11,503 nucleotides of DNA from Chromatiales bacterium (GCA_026999335.1 JALTPW010000387.1:1-11503), one strand, 5' to 3'; numbered from the stretch's first letter, positions 1-7,281 are shown. Program-made: numbers and translations. The notes: generated from the sequence alone by a model not told the origin.

Positions 1-48
1 GGATTTCTGAAAGTCTACCGATTACTGACCGACCCGGAGCTGCAATGA
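1..48 (+). CDS. Possible 3' end of an upstream gene (partial)
   Basis: Frame 1 is open from the window edge to a TGA at 46-48 that overlaps the atpI ATG (ATGA arrangement), giving a C-terminal tail GFLKVYRLLTDPELQ. Stop-start overlaps of this type are typical of translationally coupled genes. Only 15 codons are visible and I do not recognise the tail; it does not look like the ParB C-terminus often found upstream of atpI. The atpI frame is also open back to position 3, so an open frame here could be chance. Low confidence. Confidence 0.25.
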   Translation, partial: GFLKVYRLLTDPELQ

Positions 49-452
49 GTAAGTTGGGCGCCGATCTGGCTGCCAAGGCCCGCCGGGTTGTCATCGTGCA
101 GTTGGCAATAACGACAATTGTTGCCCTACTGTTCCTGTTTCAAGGTGCGTGGGACGCACTTTCCGCCGTTTATGGTGGACTGGCGAGTGTCTTTCTCGCC
201 CTGCTCTCGATACGGGGTTTCAAGCGCGCCAATGAGCATGCGCTGAACGACCCGAAGAAGAGCATGCTGATTCTGTACATCGGCGCCGTGCAACGATTCG
301 TGGCGGTGGTGGTGTTGCTGGCAATAGGTCTGGGTGGTTTGAAGCTCGAACCCCTGGCCGTGTTTATCGGTTTTGCGCTGGCGCAGGCAAGTTATTTGAT
401 GGGTGTTCGTGATGGTGGTGCGAAAGCAAAGGCCATGGGGCGCCCGGATTGA
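45..452 (+). CDS. atpI: ATP synthase protein I (Fo assembly helper)
   Basis: Small membrane protein of 135 aa, the usual length and position for AtpI at the head of gammaproteobacterial atp operons. Four hydrophobic segments are visible at about residues 15-34, 38-56, 73-96 and 101-118, separated by a basic loop (RGFKRANEH). In the family, AtpI is not part of the mature enzyme; it assists c-ring assembly or stability and has been linked to Mg2+ supply, and it is dispensable in several species. The ATG at 45 is supported by GGAG at 36-39, 5 nt upstream. The stop at 450-452 is 25 nt before atpB. The identification rests on context plus hydropathy, since AtpI sequences diverge strongly. Confidence 0.9.
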   Translation: MSKLGADLAAKARRVVIVQLAITTIVALLFLFQGAWDALSAVYGGLASVFLALLSIRGFKRANEHALNDPKKSMLILYIGAVQRFVAVVVLLAIGLGGLKLEPLAVFIGFALAQASYLMGVRDGGAKAKAMGRPD

Positions 453-477
453 AAACCTATGAGTAGGGGATAGAATC

Positions 478-1299
478 TTGAGTCAAGCAGCAGAGGGTTC
501 ATCGGGCGCCAGTACCGTCGAGTATATCCAGCATCATTTGACCAACCTCAGTGTTGGTGAAGGTTTTATGACCTGGCACCTGGATACCATTTTCATCTCC
601 ATTGCCCTCGGTGTGCTGATGGTCGTGGTGGGTGGCCGAGTGGCCAGAAACGCTACCGATGGCGTCCCCGGCGGCTTTCAGAATTTTGTCGAATCGATTC
701 TCGAATTCGTGCAGACCCAGGTGAAGGACTCCTTCCCGGGTCACAATCCCCTGATTGCCCCGCTGGCCCTGACCATCTTCGTCTGGGTATGGCTGATGAA
801 CTTCATGGATCTGATTCCCGTCGACCTGTTGCCGCTGATTGGCACCTGGATAGGCCTTCCCTATCTGAAAGTCGTACCGACCACGGATCTGAGCACACCG
901 ATGGCGATGGCGCTGGTCGTGTTTGCCCTGGTCTTGTTCTACAACATCAAGGTCAAGGGTCTGGGTGGCTACCTGAAAATGTTCCTGTTTCACCCCTTTG
1001 GCAAGTTTGCTGTGCCGGCCAACGTCGTCATGACCACCATCGAAGAAATCGCCAAACCTCTTAGCCTCGGCCTGCGCCTGTTCGGCAACATGTTTGCCGG
1101 CGAGTTGGTGTTCCTGCTTATCGCCTTGCTGGGGGGCGCCGCCGCTCTGGGCGCGGGTCTGCTGATCTGGTTCCCGTTGCAGGTGGTGCTGGATCTGGCC
1201 TGGTTGCTGTTCCACATTCTGGTCATTACCTTGCAGGCATTTATCTTCATGGTGCTGACCATCGTGTATCTGGGTATGGCACATACCACAGATCATTAA
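478..1299 (+). CDS. atpB: ATP synthase Fo subunit a, TTG start
   Basis: Stator half-channel subunit of the proton-translocating Fo sector in the inner membrane; it passes ions between the two half-channels and the c-ring carboxylate. The protein is 273 aa (E. coli 271). It has the family signature SLGLRLFGNMFAGE: the essential arginine is R200 (E. coli R210), with N204 and E209 (E. coli N214, E219). H246 and Q253 near the C-terminus match E. coli H245 and Q252 in the HILVITLQAFIFMVL segment. Five to six membrane helices are apparent. The start is TTG at 478, with AGGGGA at 465-470 placed 7 nt upstream. The next in-frame ATG (residue 31) would remove the conserved YIQHHL N-terminus, and an ATG at 459 runs into a stop after four codons, so TTG is preferred. 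Confidence 0.97.
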   Translation: MSQAAEGSSGASTVEYIQHHLTNLSVGEGFMTWHLDTIFISIALGVLMVVVGGRVARNATDGVPGGFQNFVESILEFVQTQVKDSFPGHNPLIAPLALTIFVWVWLMNFMDLIPVDLLPLIGTWIGLPYLKVVPTTDLSTPMAMALVVFALVLFYNIKVKGLGGYLKMFLFHPFGKFAVPANVVMTTIEEIAKPLSLGLRLFGNMFAGELVFLLIALLGGAAALGAGLLIWFPLQVVLDLAWLLFHILVITLQAFIFMVLTIVYLGMAHTTDH

Positions 1300-1310
1300 G
1301 ACCGGGTCTT

Positions 1311-1372
1311 TAATGTTTTATCGTTAAGTTTTTATCTTTAAATTCTTTAAATAAAAGTGAAGGAGAGTAACA
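1311..1372 (+). promoter_or_regulatory. A/T-rich translation initiation region of atpE
   Basis: The spacer before atpE is strikingly A/T-rich (runs such as GTTTTTATCTTTAAATTC from about 1328), unlike the GC-richer genes around it, and ends in a strong Shine-Dalgarno AAGGAGAG at 1361-1368. In E. coli a U/A-rich stretch directly upstream of the atpE Shine-Dalgarno is a known enhancer that raises c-subunit synthesis above that of its operon neighbours. The same layout here suggests the same role. This is inferred from composition and position only. Confidence 0.6.
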
Positions 1373-1660
1373 ATGACAGCTGATATGCTTGCGACCATTT
1401 ACGCCTATACGGCAGTAGGTGTGGGCGTTATTCTTGCGGCCGCCGGTCTGGGTTCCGCCATTGGTTGGGGCCTGATCTGCGCCAAGACTCTGGAAGGCAT
1501 CGCACGTCAGCCTGAGATGCGCCCAGCCTTGATGACCAACATGTTCATCTTTGCTGGCCTGATGGAGTCTTTCCCCTTCATCATCCTGGCATTCGCCATG
1601 TGGTTCCTGTTCGCTAATCCGTTCGTCGGTGCCCTGCAAGCCGCCATTGGCGCGCTTTAA
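1373..1660 (+). CDS. atpE: ATP synthase Fo subunit c (rotor ring), Glu-type with Trp next to the ion site
   Basis: Two-helix hairpin protein of 95 aa (E. coli 79) that oligomerises into the rotor ring and carries the ion-binding carboxylate. The polar loop ARQPE (residues 44-48) anchors the alignment. The carboxylate is E65 in GLMESFPF, where E. coli has D61, with P68 matching E. coli P64. An ungapped comparison with the Na+-type Ilyobacter c subunit puts E65 and S66 at the same numbers, but the Na+ ligand Q32 is W32 here, in GSAIGWGLIC. Position 32 equals E. coli I28, which packs near the carboxylate. The C-terminus is extended (ANPFVGALQAAIGAL). The ring is most likely proton-coupled, because the Na+ ligand set is incomplete. 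The start ATG follows a strong Shine-Dalgarno. Confidence 0.96.
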   Translation: MTADMLATIYAYTAVGVGVILAAAGLGSAIGWGLICAKTLEGIARQPEMRPALMTNMFIFAGLMESFPFIILAFAMWFLFANPFVGALQAAIGAL

Positions 1661-1684
1661 TTCAAGCCGCTAACTTGACTGATC

Positions 1685-1704
1685 TGCGGTTCTCCGCATG
1701 AGAA
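1685..1704 (+). other. Two mutually exclusive small hairpins between atpE and atpF
   Basis: The 75-nt atpE-atpF spacer holds TGCGG-TTCT-CCGCA (1685-1698, perfect 5-bp stem) and an overlapping alternative TTCTC-CGCAT-GAGAA (1690-1704, perfect 5-bp stem). They share bases and cannot form together. Further CCGC/GCGG complementarity exists between 1694-1697 and 1708-1711. The atpF Shine-Dalgarno GGGAGG (1721-1726) lies just downstream and is free in both folds. Structures after atpE are plausible mRNA-processing or stability elements that set the c:b ratio, but the stems are short and the role is inference. Confidence 0.4.
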
Positions 1705-1735
1705 TCGGCGGGATTAAGTCGGGAGGAACGATAAA

Positions 1736-2206
1736 GTGAACATTACAGTAACGCTATTCGCACAGATGATCGCCTTCGGCCTGTTGATCTGGTTTGTCAA
1801 CAAGTACATGTGGGATCCTCTGTCCGGGATCATGGAGGCGCGTCAGAAGCGCATCGCCGATGGTCTCGCTGCTGCGGAAAAAGGCAAGCACGAGAAAGAG
1901 CTTGCTGAAAAACGCGCGACAGAACTTCTCAAAGAGGCGAAGGATCAAGCACAGGAAATCGTTGCCCAGGGTCAGAAGCGTGCTTCCGAACTTGTGGAAG
2001 AGGCGAAAGACACGGCACGCGCCGAAGGTGATCGTATCGTTGCTGCGGCTAATGCCGAGCTCGAGCGTGAAGTGAACCAGGCCAAGGAAACTTTGCGCAC
2101 GCAGGTCGCGGCGATTGCCGTTGCCGGCGCCGAAAAGGTTCTGAAGCGTGAAATCGACGCCAAGGCACACGAAGATCTGTTGAACGATCTGGCGACCCAG
2201 ATCTGA
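1736..2206 (+). CDS. atpF: ATP synthase Fo subunit b (peripheral stalk), GTG start
   Basis: Peripheral stalk subunit; the dimer holds the F1 head to subunit a. The protein is 156 aa, the same length as in E. coli. It has one N-terminal membrane helix (about residues 4-25), the hinge WDPL (26-29; E. coli WPPL), R36 at the position of E. coli R36, then a long charged alpha-helical coiled coil rich in Ala/Glu/Lys/Arg (about 35-125) and the C-terminal delta-binding segment with VAGAEKVLKREID. The start is GTG at 1736 with GGGAGG at 1721-1726 upstream; the first residues MNITVTLFAQMIAFG align with the E. coli protein, which also uses GTG. It ends 10 nt before atpH. Confidence 0.97.
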   Translation: MNITVTLFAQMIAFGLLIWFVNKYMWDPLSGIMEARQKRIADGLAAAEKGKHEKELAEKRATELLKEAKDQAQEIVAQGQKRASELVEEAKDTARAEGDRIVAAANAELEREVNQAKETLRTQVAAIAVAGAEKVLKREIDAKAHEDLLNDLATQI

Positions 2207-2216
2207 GGCATACATC

Positions 2217-2753
2217 ATGGCTGAAATATCCACAATCGCCCGTCCATATGCCGAGGCGATCTTCGAACTCGCCCAGGCCGACGGCACGCTGAAAACATGG
2301 TCTGAGATGTTGCAGGGCGTGGCGCTGATTAGCGCAGATCCTGACATGCAGGCGCTGATCGGAAACACCAGTGTCGACAAGGCCAAACTGGCCGAGTTGA
2401 TTCTGGGCGTTGCCGGCAAGGCAATCAATAAGCAAGGCGGCAACCTGATCAGGCTGTTGGCGGAAAATCGCCGCTTGGGCGCGCTGGGAGAAATCGCAGT
2501 GCAGTTCGAGACGCTGAAGGCTGAGGCTGAGCAGACCATCGAGGCGGAAATCGTCTCGGCGACTGCAGTCAGCAAGCAGCAGCAACAGCAGATCGCCGAC
2601 AAGCTCAAGGCTCGCCTGGGTCGTGATGTCAGCCTGAAGTGCACCATTGACGAAAGTCTCATGGGTGGCGCCGTTATCAAGGCCGGCGACATGGTGATCG
2701 ATGGCTCGGTCAGCACCCAGTTAGAGAAGCTTTCCGTAGAGTTGGCTGGCTAA
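2217..2753 (+). CDS. atpH: ATP synthase F1 subunit delta
   Basis: Peripheral-stalk connector between the top of the alpha3beta3 head and the b dimer. The protein is 178 aa (E. coli 177). The N-terminal helical domain opens with the typical STIARPYAEAIFELA (residues 5-19), and the C-terminal domain ends with the family pattern DESLMGGAVIKAGDMVIDGSV, which contains the conserved Gly-Gly and the I-DGS motif. It contains a Gln run (QQQQQ, about residue 120), harmless in this helical linker. It starts 10 nt after atpF stops, so translational coupling is likely, and it lies 27 nt upstream of atpA. Confidence 0.97.
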   Translation: MAEISTIARPYAEAIFELAQADGTLKTWSEMLQGVALISADPDMQALIGNTSVDKAKLAELILGVAGKAINKQGGNLIRLLAENRRLGALGEIAVQFETLKAEAEQTIEAEIVSATAVSKQQQQQIADKLKARLGRDVSLKCTIDESLMGGAVIKAGDMVIDGSVSTQLEKLSVELAG

Positions 2754-2780
2754 GCGCTGCCACGAAGAGGAATACGAAAA

Positions 2781-4322
2781 ATGCAATTGAATCCGTCTGA
2801 AATCAGTGAGCTGATTAAAAAGCGCATCGAGAATTTCGACGTCTCCACCGAGGCGCGCAACGAAGGTACCGTGGTGAGTGTCACCGATGGCATCGTGCGC
2901 GTCCACGGCCTGTCCGACGTCATGTTGGGCGAGATGATCGAGTTTCCGGGCAATACCTTCGGCATGGCGCTGAACCTGGAGCAGGACTCCGTCGGTGCCG
3001 TGGTGCTGGGTACTTACGAGCACATCACCGAAGGCGACAAGGTGAAATGCACCAGCCGTATCCTGGAAGTCCCTGTCGGCGAGGCCCTGTTGGGTCGTGT
3101 GGTGAACTCGCTGGGTGTTGCCATCGATGGCAAGGGCCCTATCGAGTCTTCCGAGCAGTCGCCCATCGAAAAGGTGGCGCCGGGCGTCATCGAACGTAAA
3201 TCTGTCGACCAGCCGGTGCAAACCGGTCTCAAGGCCATCGACGCCATGGTGCCCGTCGGCCGCGGCCAGCGTGAGCTGATCATCGGTGATCGTCAGACCG
3301 GCAAGACCGCCGTCGCCATCGATGCCATCATCAACCAGAAGGGCACGGGCGTTAAGTGCATCTACGTCGCCATCGGCCAGAAGGCCTCCAGTGTCGCCTC
3401 TGTGGTGCGCAAGCTGGAAGAGCACGGCGCCATGGCGCACACCATCGTGGTGGCCGCCAACGCCGCCGATCCGGCCGCCATGCAGTACATCGCCCCCTAC
3501 GCCGGCTGCACCATGGGCGAATTCTTCCGCGACCGCGGCGAAGACGCCATGATCATCTATGATGATCTGACCAAGCAGGCCTGGGCCTATCGTCAGGTTT
3601 CTCTGTTGCTGCGTCGTCCGCCGGGTCGTGAAGCCTATCCGGGTGATGTCTTCTATCTGCATTCTCGTCTGCTGGAGCGTGCTTCCCGCATTAACGCCAA
3701 GGAAGTGGAACGCCTGACCAAGGGTAAGGTGAAGGGCAAGACGGGTTCTCTGACCGCCTTCCCGATCATCGAAACCCAGGCGGGTGACGTGTCGGCCTTC
3801 GTTGCCACCAACGTCATTTCCATCACCGACGGTCAGATCTTCCTCGAGGCCGATCTGTTCAACGCCGGTATCCGCCCGGCCATCAACGCCGGTCTGTCCG
3901 TGTCCCGCGTCGGTGGTGCCGCGCAGACCAAGATCATCAAGAAGCTGGGTGGTGGCGTGCGTCTCGATCTGGCGCAGTATCGTGAGTTGGCGGCCTTCGC
4001 CCAGTTCGCCTCTGATCTGGATGAATCCACCCGCAAGCAGATCGAACGCGGTCAGCGCGTTACCGAGCTGATGAAGCAGAAGCAATATGCGCCGCTGTCG
4101 ATTGCCGAGATGGCTTTTTCCCTGTTTGCGGCCAACGAAGGCTTCATCGATGACGTTGACGTGAAAAAAGTGGTTGATTTCGAGGCCGCACTGCATGCTT
4201 ACCTGCGTGGTAACCACGCCGACATTCTTGACCGCATCGACGGGAGCGGTGATTTCAATGATGAAATTGTCGCCGAGATGAAAGCGGCTATCGAGAAGTT
4301 CAAGGCTTCCAGCACATACTGA
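2781..4322 (+). CDS. atpA: ATP synthase F1 subunit alpha
   Basis: Non-catalytic nucleotide-binding subunit of the alpha3beta3 head. The protein is 513 aa, identical in length to E. coli AtpA, with no indels visible at the key sites. The N-terminal helix MQLNPSEISELIKKRIENFD (delta contact) is followed by the beta-barrel domain. The Walker A motif GDRQTGKT is at residues 169-176, and a Walker B-like strand (AMIIYDDLTK) follows. The arginine finger that reaches into the catalytic site is R376 in SVSRVGGAAQ. The C-terminal helical domain ends at KASSTY. The Shine-Dalgarno GAAGAGGAA is at 2764-2772. The middle of the gene is rich in GGC/GCC codons, so long reverse-strand open frames across it are shadows. 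Confidence 0.99.
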   Translation: MQLNPSEISELIKKRIENFDVSTEARNEGTVVSVTDGIVRVHGLSDVMLGEMIEFPGNTFGMALNLEQDSVGAVVLGTYEHITEGDKVKCTSRILEVPVGEALLGRVVNSLGVAIDGKGPIESSEQSPIEKVAPGVIERKSVDQPVQTGLKAIDAMVPVGRGQRELIIGDRQTGKTAVAIDAIINQKGTGVKCIYVAIGQKASSVASVVRKLEEHGAMAHTIVVAANAADPAAMQYIAPYAGCTMGEFFRDRGEDAMIIYDDLTKQAWAYRQVSLLLRRPPGREAYPGDVFYLHSRLLERASRINAKEVERLTKGKVKGKTGSLTAFPIIETQAGDVSAFVATNVISITDGQIFLEADLFNAGIRPAINAGLSVSRVGGAAQTKIIKKLGGGVRLDLAQYRELAAFAQFASDLDESTRKQIERGQRVTELMKQKQYAPLSIAEMAFSLFAANEGFIDDVDVKKVVDFEAALHAYLRGNHADILDRIDGSGDFNDEIVAEMKAAIEKFKASSTY

Positions 4323-4361
4323 GCCTTGTACTAACGTCGGTTAAATCGTAGGAGGCCAGCA

Positions 4362-5222
4362 ATGGCGGTCGGTAAAGAAATACGCACCAAGGTCAAAAGC
4401 GTACAAAATACGCAGAAGATCACGCGTGCCATGGAAATGGTGGCGGCGAGCAAGATGCGCAAGGCGCAGGATCGGATGGCGGCATCACGGCCTTACGCCG
4501 AAAAGATCCGTAACGTGATCAAGCATCTTGCCCACGCGCACCCGGAGTATCAGCACTCGTACCTGCAGGAGCGCGACGTCAAGCGCGTCGGATTCATTGT
4601 GGTTTCCAGTGATCGAGGCCTGTGCGGCGGTCTGAACGCCAATTTGTTCCGTACCTGTATCGGCTCCTTGAAAGAATGGGATACGCAGAGCGTTGAAATC
4701 GATATCTGCACCATCGGTGGCAAGGCAGCGGGCTTTTTCAAGCGCGTTGGTGGCAACGTGGTTGCCGAAGCCAGTCAGCTGGGCGATGCGCCGGCCATCA
4801 ATGACCTGATCGGTACGGTCAAGGTGATGCTGGATGCCTTTGACAATGGCAAGATTGATCGCTTGTACGTGGTCTACAACGAGTTCGTTAGCACTATGGT
4901 GCAGGATCCGCAAGTCGAGCAGTTGTTGCCGATTCAGGCGGACAGCGAAGACGATTATGCCCACCAGTGGGATTATCTCTACGAGCCGGAAGCCAAGGAA
5001 GTGCTGACCGACCTCCTGACGCGCTATGTGGAATCCCTGGTTTATCAGGCGGTGGTGGAAAATATTGCCAGCGAGCAGTCGGCGCGGATGGTGGCCATGA
5101 AGGCCGCATCGGACAATGCCGGTGACCTCATCGATGAATTGAACTTGGCCTACAACAAGGCCCGTCAGGCCGCGATTACGCAGGAAATTTCCGAAATCGT
5201 CAGTGGCGCAGCGGCCGTATAG
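4362..5222 (+). CDS. atpG: ATP synthase F1 subunit gamma (central shaft)
   Basis: Central rotor shaft that turns inside alpha3beta3 and docks on the c-ring. The protein is 286 aa (E. coli 287). The N-terminal helix carries IRTKVKSVQNTQKITRAMEM and the MVAASKMRKAQ motif. The Rossmann-like globular domain contains the segment SSDRGLCGGLNANLF. The C-terminal helix ends ...ARQAAITQEISEIVSGAAAV, the family signature that spans the head. The Shine-Dalgarno is a near-perfect AGGAGG at 4350-4355, 6 nt from the ATG. Confidence 0.98.
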   Translation: MAVGKEIRTKVKSVQNTQKITRAMEMVAASKMRKAQDRMAASRPYAEKIRNVIKHLAHAHPEYQHSYLQERDVKRVGFIVVSSDRGLCGGLNANLFRTCIGSLKEWDTQSVEIDICTIGGKAAGFFKRVGGNVVAEASQLGDAPAINDLIGTVKVMLDAFDNGKIDRLYVVYNEFVSTMVQDPQVEQLLPIQADSEDDYAHQWDYLYEPEAKEVLTDLLTRYVESLVYQAVVENIASEQSARMVAMKAASDNAGDLIDELNLAYNKARQAAITQEISEIVSGAAAV

Positions 5223-5242
5223 GGACGCTTGCAGCCGGTATA

Positions 5243-5265
5243 TCCGCAGGGCGGACAGCTTTTTT
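5243..5265 (+). other. Small hairpin followed by T-run between atpG and atpD
   Basis: TCCGC-AGG-GCGGA (5243-5255) forms a 5-bp perfect stem; after CAGC comes a run of six T (5260-5265). It resembles a weak, partial intrinsic terminator. It lies inside an operon where read-through to atpD is required, so at most it would be an attenuating or pausing site, or a stability element. The U-run also gives atpD a U-rich leader just before its Shine-Dalgarno (AAGGGGA, 5274-5280), which may help translation. Confidence 0.35.
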
Positions 5266-5287
5266 GATATTTGAAGGGGACTGAAAC

Positions 5288-6667
5288 ATGAGTTCAGGAA
5301 AGATTGTACAAATCATCGGCGCGGTGGTCGACGTGGAATTCCCGCGTGATGCGATGCCGAAGGTCCACGAAGCGCTCAAGCTGAGTGAGGTTGATCTGAC
5401 GCTGGAGATTCAGCAGCAGCTGGGTGACGGTGTGGTTCGTGCCATCGCCATGGGCTCCACCGATGGCCTCAAGCGCGGCATGGCCGTCGACGCCACCGGC
5501 TCTGCGATCCAGGTGCCGGTTGGCCAGGGTACGCTGGGTCGTATCATGGACGTGCTCGGTCGCCCGATCGATAACGTCGGTGAAATCAAAGCCGACAAGC
5601 TGATGCCTATCCATCGCAAGCCACCGGCCTTTGATGAACAGTCCGCCAGCATCGAGGTTCTCGAAACTGGTATCAAGGTCATCGACCTGATCATGCCCAT
5701 CGCCAAGGGCGGCAAGATCGGCCTGTTCGGTGGTGCTGGTGTCGGCAAGACCGTGACCCTGATGGAATTGATTCGTAACATCGCCGTCGAGCACAGCGGT
5801 TTTTCCGTATTCGCCGGTGTGGGTGAACGTACGCGTGAAGGCAACGATTTCTACTACGAAATGGAAGAAGGCGGCGTGCTGGACAAGGTGGCCCTGGTCT
5901 ACGGCCAGATGAACGAGCCGCCCGGTAACCGCTTGCGTGTTGCGCTGACCGGCCTGACCATGGCCGAGCATTTCCGTGATGAAGGCCGTGACGTGCTGAT
6001 GTTCGTTGATAACATCTACCGTTACACCCTGGCCGGTACCGAGGTATCCGCACTGCTGGGCCGTATGCCTTCCGCGGTGGGTTATCAGCCGACTCTGGCC
6101 GAGGAAATGGGTGCCTTGCAGGAGCGCATCACCTCCACCAAGACCGGTTCTATCACCTCCTTCCAGGCCGTGTACGTGCCTGCGGATGATTTGACCGATC
6201 CGTCACCCGCTACCACCTTTGCGCATTTGGACGCCACTCTGGTGTTGTCGCGTCAGATCGCCGAGCTGGGCATCTACCCGGCCGTGGATCCGCTGGATTC
6301 CACCTCACGCCAGCTGGATCCGCTGGTTATTGGGGAAGACCACTACAATATCGCCCGTGCCGTTCAGGGTACCTTGCAGCGCTATAAAGAGCTGAAGGAC
6401 ATTATTGCGATTCTGGGCATGGATGAGCTGTCTGAAGAAGACAAGCAGTCCGTCACCCGTGCACGTAAATTGCAGCGCTTCCTGTCCCAGCCTTTCTTCG
6501 TCGCCGAAGTATTTACCGGCGCACCTGGCAAATACGTCAGCCTGAAAGACACGATTGCGGGCTTCAAGAGCATTGTCGAGGGTGAGCATGACAGTTTGCC
6601 TGAGCAGGCCTTCTACATGGTTGGCGGTATTGAAGAAGCCATTGAAAAGGCGAAGACCCTGTCCTAG
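5288..6667 (+). CDS. atpD: ATP synthase F1 subunit beta (catalytic)
   Basis: Catalytic subunit that makes or hydrolyses ATP. The protein is 459 aa (E. coli 460). The Walker A motif GGAGVGKT is at residues 148-155, the catalytic glutamate E180 and R181 lie in GERTREGND, and the Walker B aspartate is in VLMFVDNIYRYT. The DELSEED loop that pushes gamma is at residues 379-385. The C-terminus is EKAKTLS. The stop codon TAG (6665-6667) falls inside the left arm of an inverted-repeat element that fills the following spacer, so the last codon or stop may have been supplied by that insertion. Start ATG is 7 nt after AAGGGGA. Confidence 0.99.
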   Translation: MSSGKIVQIIGAVVDVEFPRDAMPKVHEALKLSEVDLTLEIQQQLGDGVVRAIAMGSTDGLKRGMAVDATGSAIQVPVGQGTLGRIMDVLGRPIDNVGEIKADKLMPIHRKPPAFDEQSASIEVLETGIKVIDLIMPIAKGGKIGLFGGAGVGKTVTLMELIRNIAVEHSGFSVFAGVGERTREGNDFYYEMEEGGVLDKVALVYGQMNEPPGNRLRVALTGLTMAEHFRDEGRDVLMFVDNIYRYTLAGTEVSALLGRMPSAVGYQPTLAEEMGALQERITSTKTGSITSFQAVYVPADDLTDPSPATTFAHLDATLVLSRQIAELGIYPAVDPLDSTSRQLDPLVIGEDHYNIARAVQGTLQRYKELKDIIAILGMDELSEEDKQSVTRARKLQRFLSQPFFVAEVFTGAPGKYVSLKDTIAGFKSIVEGEHDSLPEQAFYMVGGIEEAIEKAKTLS

Positions 6668-6833
6668 CCCGGATATTTCATAAATTATGCATAATCTCGC
6701 TTGTTCACTGATTCCACAGGGAATATTCTCTCAGTCGCTTGTAATCACCGATACGAGACTCCTTCGAGAATTTCCCTGTGAAACCAGTGCCCTGCGCGAC
6801 CTCTGTGCAAATTCATGAAACATCCGGGCCAGG
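6663..6833 (+). repeat. MITE-like 171-bp imperfect palindrome filling the atpD-atpC spacer
   Basis: Outer arms: CCTAGCCCGGATATTTCAT (6663-6681) is the reverse complement of 6815-6833 at 17 of 19 positions. Inner arms: CACAGGGAATATTCTC (6715-6730) pairs with GAGAATTTCCCTGTG (6766-6780) with a single bulged base. Between outer and inner arms further partial complementarity can be aligned (TTGCA/TGCA, TCGC/GCGA, CACTG/CAGTG), so the whole unit looks like one degenerate palindrome. No protein is encoded. Size, terminal inverted repeats and position suggest a miniature inverted-repeat transposable element. I could not find a convincing target-site duplication. The atpD stop lies inside its left end. 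Confidence 0.65.
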
Positions 6834-6855
6834 CCTTGGCTGAAGGGAAAATATT

Positions 6856-7281
6856 ATGGTTATGACCATGCATGTTGATGTTGTCAGTGCAGAGGAAGCA
6901 ATTTTCTCTGGCCCTGCGAAGATGCTGTTTGCACCTGGTGTGATGGGTGATCTGGGTATCATGCCCCGTCACGCACCACTGCTGACCCGTATCAAGCCGG
7001 GTGAAGTGCGCGTACTGACGCCGGATGACGAAGAGCAGTTTTATTACGTGTCGGGCGGGATGCTCGAAATCCAGCCCGAGGCGGTAACGATTCTGGCCGA
7101 TACCGCGATACGTGCCAAGGATATCGATGAGGCAGCTGCATTGGAAGCCAAGGAACGTGCCGAAAAGGCGCTGGCCGACCGCAGTGGCGAAATCGATTAC
7201 GCGACCACAGAGGCGGAGTTGGCAGAGGCGCTTGCCCAACTTCAGGCCATTCAGCGTTTGAAGAAGAAGCTAGGTCGCTGA
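6856..7281 (+). CDS. atpC: ATP synthase F1 subunit epsilon
   Basis: Central-stalk subunit that couples gamma to the c-ring and whose C-terminal helices can inhibit ATP hydrolysis. The protein is 141 aa (E. coli 139). The N-terminal beta-sandwich contains MTMHVDVVSAEEAIFSG and the segment GDLGIMPRHAPLLT. The C-terminal two-helix domain carries the typical ADTAIRAKDIDEAAALEAKERAE and ends QRLKKKLGR, so the regulatory domain is complete. Start ATG at 6856 has GAAGGGA at 6842-6848, 7 nt upstream; it aligns with the E. coli start (MAMTYHLD). It is separated from atpD by 188 nt, so unlike most operons it cannot be tightly coupled to atpD translation. Last gene of the operon. Confidence 0.98.
   Translation: MVMTMHVDVVSAEEAIFSGPAKMLFAPGVMGDLGIMPRHAPLLTRIKPGEVRVLTPDDEEQFYYVSGGMLEIQPEAVTILADTAIRAKDIDEAAALEAKERAEKALADRSGEIDYATTEAELAEALAQLQAIQRLKKKLGR

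Noticed and set aside
499..1296. 265-codon reverse-strand frame across atpB (and similar ones across atpF/atpH, atpD, glmU)
   Set aside because: Shadows of real genes; Gln/His-rich translations with no recognisable motif or ribosome site.
1373..1660. Na+-translocating ATP synthase based on E65-S66
   Set aside because: The helix-1 Gln ligand is replaced by Trp and the Tyr70 position is Ile, so the Na+ ligand set is incomplete.
2721..4217. 498-codon open frame on the reverse strand across atpA
   Set aside because: Exactly overlaps a highly conserved gene; low-complexity His/Gly/Asp-rich translation typical of antisense shadows of GC-rich codons.
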